15,906 nt of DNA from Flavobacteriales bacterium (GTDB taxonomy: Bacteria; Bacteroidota; Bacteroidia; Flavobacteriales; Flavobacteriaceae): contig JALVEJ010000047.1 in assembly GCA_027031025.1 (NCBI GenBank), forward strand, positions 1 to 15,906. Direction: 5' to 3'. The translations under genes were made by a program, and so were the position numbers. The notes under the pieces were generated by a model. The model saw nothing but the letters and a program-made list of their open reading frames with translations. It had not been told where the DNA came from and did no database searches. Shown piece by piece: positions 14,286-15,906 of the stretch (positions are counted from its first letter, which is position 1; the number at the start of each line of letters is the position of its first letter).

Positions 14286-14287
14286 CA

Positions 14288-14611
14288 TTAATGTTTTAAC
14301 ATATACTCAATGAGAGCTTTTAGTTCCTCATCACTCATAGCTTTAAATTTGCCCATCTGAGTTTTCATCATATCAAATCTGTCTGGCCATACAATCGGAT
14401 CAGCCTGCCCTTTAAAAAATTGCTCAAGCTGTTTAGGGTTGTTTTTATAAAACTCTGCTATGGTTTTTAAGGAAGGTCCTATAGCATCTTTAGTTTCTTT
14501 GTGGCATATTGGACAGGAATTTTTTTCAAAAATCTTTTTTCCATCTACCGCAGCAAAAGATCCAATATTAAGTCCTATTACAACTAATCCTGCCACTAAC
14601 AACCTTTTCAT
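14288..14611 (-). CDS. Small secreted class I monohaem cytochrome c
   Basis: A 107-aa precursor with a signal peptide (MKRLLVAGLVVIGLNIGSFA, cut near residue 20-21). Its single haem site is C33-P-I-C36-H37, followed by IGPSL. A methionine in FDMMKTQMGKFKAMSDEE is the likely sixth ligand. MSDEELKALIEYML is the terminal helix of cytochrome c-551/c-552 types. The mature size (about 86 residues) fits a soluble periplasmic electron shuttle to an oxidase or reductase. It is the last gene of a leftward set, and its ATG overlaps the upstream stop (ATGA). Transcription should stop at the hairpin just downstream. Confidence 0.92.
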   Translation of the reverse strand: MKRLLVAGLVVIGLNIGSFAAVDGKKIFEKNSCPICHKETKDAIGPSLKTIAEFYKNNPKQLEQFFKGQADPIVWPDRFDMMKTQMGKFKAMSDEELKALIEYMLKH

Positions 14612-15105
14612 CTCTTACCCTCCTGATCCTTTTTTTCTTCAAGAACTTTTATTTTAGAGATAATCCATCTATTTTTATTTCTTATAAGGTTGTATTCTAC
14701 CTTGTAGAATATGTCTGTTTCTGGTACAACTATTTTGTTTATTCTCCTATCAAAATATTTGTATTTCCAGTTTTCTTCTGTTATAGCTTTTGCTTTCTCA
14801 CCATTTATTTTTATATCCAGGAATTTCAGTTTTAGTATTTTTGAATCCATGAAAAGCCCGTTTTCATGCCAGGATTGTATCCAGATATAAAGTTTCCGTG
14901 CGACATTTTCTGTTGTGACGTCTTCCATCATCTTTACAAATGTTCTCAGATCTCTGTGTCTATCCGTTTTTGATTCCTGTATAACGATGTTATTGTATAT
15001 CTTTATCACCTTTTTAATCCTTTCCACATCTTTTCCAGCATAGGAAAAACTAAAAAAACCATATACAAAAGCCAGAACTAATAGAACCTTATGGATAACT
15101 GTCAT
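14608..15105 (-). CDS. Secreted protein of unknown function between two cytochrome genes
   Basis: A protein of about 165 aa with a clear signal peptide when started at ATG 15105 (MTVIHKVLLVLAFVYGFFSF, cleavage after SYA near residue 23). The same frame is open to 15159, but the longer form has a non-hydrophobic extension that would bury the signal, so I chose the internal ATG, which follows GGGGTGG closely. The mature part has helical, charged residues (about 24-90). It ends in alternating strands such as LKLKFLDIKINGEKAKAI and NLIRNKNRWIISKIKVLEE. This pattern recalls NTF2-like/SnoaL-type cone folds, but that is only shape-based. It has no CXXCH and no metal motif. It overlaps the upstream multihaem cytochrome by 17 nt and the downstream monohaem cytochrome by 4 nt, so all three are probably translated together. 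Confidence 0.72.
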   Translation of the reverse strand: MTVIHKVLLVLAFVYGFFSFSYAGKDVERIKKVIKIYNNIVIQESKTDRHRDLRTFVKMMEDVTTENVARKLYIWIQSWHENGLFMDSKILKLKFLDIKINGEKAKAITEENWKYKYFDRRINKIVVPETDIFYKVEYNLIRNKNRWIISKIKVLEEKKDQEGKR

Positions 15106-15906
15106 AACCACCCCAATTTGTGCTGTGGCATCCACAACCACCGAGCGGGTTTGTATCACTTTGATATGCTCTATTTTTTCTCTGTGGACGGGTTGTTGCA
15201 GTTGGATCTACCTTAAAACCATCCAACCTTAAACTATTATTATTATAGTCATAAGGTGCAGGCATGTCTGTATAACCTATCAGCCTTGAAACAGGCGATC
15301 CATGTGGTATAGCCACATGACACTCTACACAGGCCATACCGGCAAACATCGGCCTATTTCCTTTAAATTGATGAACTGTAGCCTGAGTTAGATCATGACA
15401 GTTCGCACAGAAAAGACCGGTCATCCCTCCATTAAATATATCCCCTACAGTATAAAGTTCATTATTATCTTTAGTTGGCCAGTTTGTATTAGGACCTTTT
15501 AGCATGAATTTTGCGTTAGAGCCGTGAGGTCCCCTTGGATCACTTACATTTTCAGCCTCAGCACCATGGCAGTCTGAACAGTACATTGTCTGATTACCAA
15601 CATTGCTCTTCCATGGATCAAGCAGCTGAATATCTTCAAGAGGATCTGCATACCTTCCTACCGACTGATTTCTACCTGATAAGTTAAGCATATCATTTGT
15701 TGTCATAATAACAGGGTGGGCTGATCTGTTGTACGGGTTAAACTCACAGGATTGATCTGTTAATTTTATGCCAGACTGGTCAGATGTAAATGTGGAGATA
15801 CAGTCTGCAGTTGTCTGTCCAAGTGCCCATCCTGAATGGCATTTCATACATATCTGATATTCTTTTTCTGCCTCAACCAACGTATCGTAACCGGAAGGTT
15901 GTGTCC
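15089..15906 (-). CDS. Multihaem cytochrome c, 5' end outside the window
   Basis: The frame runs open to the right edge, so the N-terminus (and any signal peptide or earlier haems) is missing. A TTG at 15880 is probably not the real start. The visible 272 residues contain four canonical haem sites: CMKCH (15836-15850), CSDCH (15566-15580), CANCH (15395-15409) and CVECH (15317-15331). A fifth, irregular C-G-C-H lies at 15125-15136. GPHGS and CHVAIPHGS supply PHG-type histidines that can act as distal ligands, as in doubled-CXXCH proteins. Two further cysteines lie between the first two sites. The Asn/Asp/Gly-rich, loop-heavy sequence suits an extracytoplasmic protein, perhaps surface-exposed. 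It overlaps the unknown secreted protein gene by 17 nt and leads an operon ending in the monohaem cytochrome. Confidence 0.88.
   Translation of the reverse strand, partial: TQPSGYDTLVEAEKEYQICMKCHSGWALGQTTADCISTFTSDQSGIKLTDQSCEFNPYNRSAHPVIMTTNDMLNLSGRNQSVGRYADPLEDIQLLDPWKSNVGNQTMYCSDCHGAEAENVSDPRGPHGSNAKFMLKGPNTNWPTKDNNELYTVGDIFNGGMTGLFCANCHDLTQATVHQFKGNRPMFAGMACVECHVAIPHGSPVSRLIGYTDMPAPYDYNNNSLRLDGFKVDPTATTRPQRKNRAYQSDTNPLGGCGCHSTNWGGYDSYP

Noticed and set aside
15106..15159. An N-terminal extension of the secreted unknown protein up to an ATG at 15159
   Set aside because: The extension is antisense-free but lies deep in the upstream cytochrome gene and would displace the signal peptide. 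ATG 15105 gives a normal one.
1..15906. CRISPR arrays, tRNA or rRNA genes, insertion sequences, riboswitches
   Set aside because: Reading both strands by eye I found no direct-repeat arrays, cloverleaf-like tRNA sequences, transposase motifs or recognisable riboswitch cores. Gaps between genes are short, and the longest is the 270-bp modA-ccsBA region.

Overview
The window looks like chromosomal DNA from a thermophilic, chemolithoautotrophic bacterium of the Aquificota, most like Hydrogenothermaceae such as Persephonella or Sulfurihydrogenibium. This is an inference. It rests on AT-rich DNA, Lys/Glu-rich proteins with AGA/AGG arginine codons, densely overlapping genes, an archaeal-type class I aldolase, an atypical fumarate reductase/succinate dehydrogenase iron-sulfur subunit, fused System II cytochrome c maturation and several c-type cytochromes. 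I see no rRNA, tRNA, CRISPR array, insertion sequence or phage gene.

Left part (1-3870, + strand). The tail of an unknown gene overlaps a LapA-like membrane/coiled-coil protein. This overlaps a 45-residue single-span protein with a GTG start. Then come a class I (DhnA-type) aldolase and a type II NADH dehydrogenase-like flavoprotein 5 nt apart. After a short intergenic region with a possible promoter there is a 32-residue membrane peptide and an AI-2E family permease.

Middle (3848-9916). A leftward pair encodes an SdhB/FrdB subunit and a divergent Nramp-like transporter. The Nramp gene overlaps the permease tail to tail by 23 nt. Divergently from sdhB runs a rightward thioredoxin (TlpA/ResA/CcsX-like)-ccdA pair. 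It collides by 12 nt with a leftward molybdate/tungstate operon: modA, a stand-alone di-Mop protein, modB and modC. All junctions in that operon overlap. A 28-bp inverted repeat just upstream of modA has the arms and geometry of a ModE operator and covers the predicted -10 element.

Right part (9917-15906). A 270-bp AT-rich divergent region precedes a 1068-aa CcsBA fusion (System II haem lyase). Then comes a tetrahaem secreted cytochrome with its own strong promoter and a shared bidirectional terminator. Facing it is a leftward overlapping set: a multihaem cytochrome (5' end outside the window), a secreted protein of unknown function, and a small monohaem cytochrome c.

How it fits together. 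The CcsX-like thioredoxin and CcdA would deliver reductant to apocytochrome CXXCH cysteines, and CcsBA would export and attach haem. The three adjacent cytochromes are obvious clients. NADH dehydrogenase 2 and the SdhB/FrdB subunit feed or draw on the same respiratory chain, the latter possibly in the reductive TCA cycle. Mod genes supply Mo/W for enzymes encoded elsewhere. No wholly new multi-gene system is evident. The most notable items are the ModE-type operator, the second [4Fe-4S]-type motif in SdhB/FrdB, the Nramp-like protein lacking the canonical metal-site motifs, a CXCH (not CXXCH) motif in the multihaem cytochrome, and two or three unannotated small/secreted proteins.
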